A stretch of DNA of 6,034 bases from Chloroflexia bacterium (lineage in GTDB: Bacteria; Chloroflexota; Chloroflexia; Thermomicrobiales; JALYUS01). The DNA is taken from contig JAICIL010000280.1 of assembly GCA_025924435.1 (NCBI GenBank), positions 1-6,034 of the forward strand. The letters are read 5' to 3'. The notes under the pieces are model-generated. The model was not told where the DNA came from. It was given only the letters and a program-made list of their open reading frames with translations, and did not search any database. Each line of letters begins with the position of its first letter. Positions within the stretch are counted from its first letter, which is position 1. This document shows, in pieces, positions 5,682-6,034 of the stretch. The position numbers and the translations under genes are program-made.

Positions 5682-6034
5682 GTGAAGGTGCTGTTGACGT
5701 GCGCGGGGCGGCGCAACTATCTGATCCAGTTCTTCCGCGACGCGCTCGGCCCGGAGGGTGCGGTGTTCGCGGCGGACGCCGCCGCCCATGCGCCCGCGCT
5801 CCGGGAAGCGGATGCGGCCTTCGTCCTGCCCCGCTTGGACGACCCGGCATACCTCGACCGGCTCCTCGCCGTCAGCCGGGAGCGGCGCATTGACCTGCTG
5901 ATTCCGCTCAACGACCACGAATTGCCGCTGCTCGCGCGACACCGGGAGTGCTTCCGGGCGGTTGGGACGTTCCCCGTCGTTTCCTCCCCCGCCGTCATCG
6001 AGACCTGCTACGACAAGTGGCAGACCTTCCGCTT
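5682..6034 (+). CDS. ATP-grasp protein, CarB-like, N-terminal part
   Basis: The first 117 residues of a protein that runs off the window. The start (V/M)KVLLTCAGRRNYLIQFF, then AADA (30-33), a DAAFVLPRLDDPAYLDRLL stretch (44-62), IDLLIPLNDHELPLL (70-84) and the DKWQTFR motif (111-117) match the pre-ATP-grasp domain of carbamoyl-phosphate-synthase-like ATP-grasp enzymes (PRK12767-type). Full members are usually about 300-400 aa and use ATP to join a carboxylate to an amine or similar nucleophile. The ATP-binding and catalytic part lies beyond the window. GTG 5682 is the start because an in-frame TGA lies 12 bases upstream (5667-5669) and GGGAG is correctly spaced. Beside a sugar transferase, a role in decorating a glycan or its precursor is inferred. 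Confidence 0.85.
   Translation, partial: MKVLLTCAGRRNYLIQFFRDALGPEGAVFAADAAAHAPALREADAAFVLPRLDDPAYLDRLLAVSRERRIDLLIPLNDHELPLLARHRECFRAVGTFPVVSSPAVIETCYDKWQTFR

Noticed and set aside
5663..5893. 76-aa plus-strand frame starting at an ATG before the ATP-grasp gene
   Set aside because: Wrong phase; the GTG-initiated frame at 5682 has clear family similarity and stays open to the window end.
4089..5998. Several minus-strand frames opposite the flavoprotein, sugar transferase and ATP-grasp genes
   Set aside because: Shadows; segments such as LFALFALFAPLRF and SLRSLRSLRLCG are translations of the 9-mer repeat, a well-known source of false genes.

Overview
This is a GC-rich window (mostly G/C third codon positions, one GTG start) holding six coding regions in two divergent groups. 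The minus-strand group is read in the order 49-aa protein, 566-aa protein, 348-aa HEAT-repeat protein. The plus-strand group is read in the order flavoprotein oxidoreductase, PglC-type sugar-phosphate transferase, ATP-grasp protein (cut by the window end). I see no rRNA, tRNA, CRISPR array or transposase. The gene style, HEAT protein and abundant short inverted tandem repeats would fit a Chloroflexota/Thermomicrobia-like or Armatimonadota-like genome. That is an inference from general impression, because no taxonomic marker lies in the window.

Layout: 2-153 is a short inverted-repeat element just past the end of the HEAT gene. 163-1209 (-) encodes the HEAT-repeat protein. 1226-1302 is a perfect 31-bp inverted repeat made of 7-mers. 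1304-3004 (-) encodes a 566-aa protein of unknown function with winged-helix-like segments and an acidic linker. 3018-3133 is another inverted heptamer element. 3120-3269 (-) is a 49-aa gene whose stop codon lies in that element. 3270-3590 is the divergent intergenic region, with weak promoter candidates and a third heptamer element. 3591-4868 (+) encodes an FAD/NAD(P)-binding oxidoreductase whose last ~31 residues are encoded by a fourth element. 4865-5503 (+) encodes the sugar transferase and overlaps the previous stop as ATGA. 5504-5681 holds a 9-mer inverted element. 5682-6034 (+) is the start of a CarB-like ATP-grasp protein.

Function: the plus-strand genes look like the start of a cell-surface glycan cluster. 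The transferase would load the first sugar phosphate onto a polyprenyl carrier, the ATP-grasp enzyme could make an amide or similar bond on a sugar or peptide, and the flavoprotein may oxidise a precursor. The minus-strand genes have no assigned pathway. The 566-aa protein may bind nucleic acid and the HEAT protein is probably a scaffold.

The most striking feature is that every gap between neighbouring genes, and the far end of the HEAT gene, carries a different short inverted element. Most are tandem 7-mers in opposite orientation; one uses 9-mers. These elements run into reading frames, supply a stop codon, and end exactly at a start codon.
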